DNA of 64,000 bases from Ptiloglossa arizonensis. Its lineage: Eukaryota > Arthropoda > Insecta > Hymenoptera > Colletidae. Below, one piece after another: positions 61,394 through 64,000 of this stretch. The notes under the pieces are model-generated. The model made no database searches. It was given only the letters and a program-made list of their open reading frames with translations, and had not been told where the DNA came from. The position numbers were made by a program, and so were the translations under genes. The DNA is taken from the NCBI RefSeq assembly GCF_051014685.1, contig NC_135049.1, forward strand, positions 33,807,531 to 33,871,530, read 5' to 3'. Numbering within the stretch: the first letter of the stretch is position 1; each line of letters starts with the position of its first letter.

Positions 61394-62569
61394 TCCGGAA
61401 CGCATCGATCTCGCGCGGACCGATCGTGCTCGATCGTGCTCGTAATTGTTACCTCGCCTACCGATCGATTTTTACGAATTTCGTCTCGTTGGAAAGTGGA
61501 AACGAGTGCGACGTAGCGGGCAAGAAGACCCATTAGCGACCGATTATCGGCCAGAACGTACGCATCGAATGGAAAACTCTCGGTGGCGAAACGGCGCGTT
61601 TAAAAAACGATTTGCGGTCCGGCGAGCCTGTGATTTTAGTCGATAAATTAACGGGCCGCTGCCAACCTCGACCGGTGATTACTACGGACGTGGCTGCACG
61701 CTGCACTTTACCAATTTTCTCGATTACCGGCATGAAAAGCCCGTTAAGAGACCGCCCGTCGGACTAACCGGAAGATTCTGTCCTCACCTCGGGACCCCTG
61801 CCGAATCGAGCAGCTCCCTCGGTCTCGATTTTCCTCGCCTACCTCCGAACCGTAACTTCGACGACGAAATACCTGCGAAAGGAGCACCAGGGGCACCCGC
61901 GGAAGAGAAACTCGCGTCGCTTTTCCGCGCGATGTTTACTCATCCTCGAGCTCGCGACGAAACGTAACAACCTCTCTCGTTCACCGATCTTATTTCCAAC
62001 GCTAGTGTCTATCGTACGATTCTTCGATCTTGTCTTACCGTTCTCGCACGACGAACGTCTCGACGAGTAACGATCGAACGGGAAATCGATTTCGAACGAT
62101 AAACCCGCGAACGAAAACGAAAACGAGAACGGAAACGCAAAAATCGCGAACAAAAGAAGCGAAAGAGAGAGCGTAGCGCGATAAATCTCGGAAAATCGAA
62201 TCGGTCGTACGCAATTACGAATAACAAATCCGTGGCGGGCGTTAATGAGCGTCACCGGAAGCGCGCCCGTACACGGAAAGGGGCTGGGGTTAGGGGAAGG
62301 GGACCGGGCTCCTCCTGCCGGTGGTTCGCAGCTTCCGGTCTGCTTGGGGGCTCACCGCGAAGGGGACAGAATGCGCCGGTGGTGCGCCGCGATAAAATCG
62401 TCTAATTGTTTCGCTAAGCGTATGTGAATGTCCAACACGTTCGCGCGCTCGCAAAACACGCAGCGGCGCAGTCCTGCGGTGTTTCGTGCGGCACGTACGT
62501 AAATACACCGTCGCGGCAACGTATTTTTCTCTCCGCTCTTTTTCATTTCTTTTCTCTTTTTTTCTCCAC

Positions 62570-62617
62570 GTCGCCGACGCTGACGCCGACGCTGACGCCG
62601 ACGCTGACGCCGACGCT

Positions 62618-62669
<52 letters not shown>

Positions 62670-62742
62670 ACGACGTCGACGTCGATGCCGACCCCGGCTC
62701 CGACTCCAACACCGACACCGACACCGACACCGACATCGACAC
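62570..62742. repeat. (GACGCC/GACGCT)n hexamer array
   Basis: About 170 bases of GACGCY hexamers, decaying into GACACC and GACTCC units on the right. Frames through it read as D-A or T-P repeats and have no flanking protein context. Confidence 0.93.
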
Positions 62743-63960
62743 CGAGCCAACCGTTCTCTTAGCCGTTTCTTCGACGACAAAAGGATCGTACCGCGCTGTC
62801 GCGTGGTGAGTAATCGCGTTATCGATGCGTAAAACGTAAATTTCGAGAGAAATCGTCGGTTTCCGCGCGCAGCTTGAGTCAGTTCCTTTCGTGGACCGTA
62901 ATTCGCGTCGCAATTACGAAAGAACCGCGTAACGCACCGCCGATAGACAAGTTCCCCCTTGGGCAGAGTCGGGACTTACAAAGCGCGAGCACCCTTAACG
63001 AAGATTATTCCGTCGGGATAATTGGCGTTTCGTCCAGATCGCGGACGATATCGTATTTCGAACGCGGACTGGCACTCGGTCGCAGGATTTATGTATGCGA
63101 ATTCAGAAGCGAAGCGTTCCCCGAGGCGATTCGCGACGTCGATCGTGGTCGGATACTATAAACGGGACGTTTCTATCGCGAACCGGCACGGATACGTACA
63201 ACCAGAAGATCGCCGGGTTAATTGCGTCGAATCGGACGTTATTAATCAAGACGCGTCGAGGCGGCTCCTTCCAAGTAAATAATAATAGCGATACGTCTTT
63301 CTTGGATACGCGCGCACAGATTGTACAACGAGACGAATCGGAGGAAGAAGGCCACGATTCGAGGACGAAAAAATACGCGCGGTCCGTTCCCGTTTACGAA
63401 AAGAGGCGAAAACTCGCCGCATGATTTCCAAGGGATAAATCAGGGAGGAGACAGCGAGAAGGGAGGATGGGCTAGGTACATAATTAGAAGTTGTAGCTCG
63501 TTCGTGGCCGCGATAAGCGGCGGTCGTTATTCCCGTGTTTAGATAGTCGGCCGGATGGACTTTGCCCGTGGGATCGGCGTTCCCATCCAAGGGACCGAAA
63601 GTACACCCAGCCGCGTTCCAGCTGCCCCGTTAAAAACCGACTCTTGGTCACCAATTTCTAGGACCGATCGCGATTCGTGACAGTGGCGCAACAGCTGGAC
63701 AAAGTGCGCGCGACGAGAATCGGAGGTGAAATCGTTCATCGTAAGATGGACGACACCGTTCGGTTCCCATCGGAAAAACAGGGAAAATTACGAAATTTCT
63801 GAAAAGGTCTCCAGCTTGTCGGAGATGCGTCTTTATCCGCGCAGTGTCTTCCGTGCTCCGAGGAACGTATCGTCTCTTCGTGGAATCGCATTACCAGCCC
63901 GATATCGATCGTTTCGACGATCTCTTTCCTTCTCGCGAGTCCTAAACAACGATACCGAGC

Positions 63961-63997
63961 GGTCGAACGGTCGAACGGTCGAACGGTCGAACGGTCG
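63961..63997. repeat. (GGTCGAAC)n octamer array at the window edge
   Basis: Four and a half copies; the array may continue past the window. Confidence 0.85.
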
Positions 63998-64000
63998 CGG

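Larger units (their letters stand above)
56546..64000. other. GC-rich non-coding DNA with tandem repeats, part 3
   Basis: No supportable gene. AT-richer islands occur around 58440-58600, 58950-59110, 61050-61200, 61640-61760 and 63420-63560, several with GATAAG, TAATTA or CAATTA motifs; these are candidates for regulatory elements, not demonstrated ones. Confidence 0.42.

Overview
The window is a piece of an insect nuclear genome. The genes have short introns with GT..AG borders, and their products are the animal proteins Hamlet/PRDM, a polypeptide GalNAc-transferase, Sec31 and Integrator subunit 10. There is also a mariner transposon. CpG is abundant, and GC-rich DNA alternates with AT-rich DNA. 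That pattern and the protein sequences suggest a hymenopteran, probably bee-like, but this is inferred from memory of such genomes and not from an alignment.

Layout. 1-6812: GC-rich non-coding DNA, probably an intron of ham. 6813-8472: the last large exon of ham on the + strand, with a CtBP motif, a poly-Gln/His linker, three C2H2 fingers and the stop codon. 8473-13190: non-coding, turning AT-rich. 13191-14514: a mariner element with 27-bp terminal repeats and a transposase broken by one frameshift. 14515-17342: non-coding. 17518-20376 (-): a complete ten-exon pgant gene (603 codons). 20377-24244: AT-rich DNA with a long polypyrimidine tract and a diverged inverted-repeat pair. 24245-29926 (+): complete Sec31 in 13 exons (1214 codons). 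30376-33053 (-): complete IntS10 in eight exons (627 codons), tail to tail with Sec31 and with nearly touching poly(A) signals. 33650-38293 (+): a locus I could not match to a family. It encodes Cys/Pro/Lys/Arg-rich low-complexity protein, and its N terminus looks like a mitochondrial presequence. 38294-64000: about 26 kb of GC-rich DNA with no recognisable gene, many short tandem repeats, and some AT-richer islands that could be regulatory.

Functions. Sec31 is the outer COPII coat and PGANT a Golgi glycosyltransferase, so both belong to the secretory pathway. IntS10 acts on nuclear RNA. Hamlet is a transcription factor of neural and sensory lineages. I see no operon-like logic. The most novel part is the 33.65-38.29 kb locus. 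Splice junctions for the three recognised complete genes were assembled by hand, and the reading phase is kept across every junction given.
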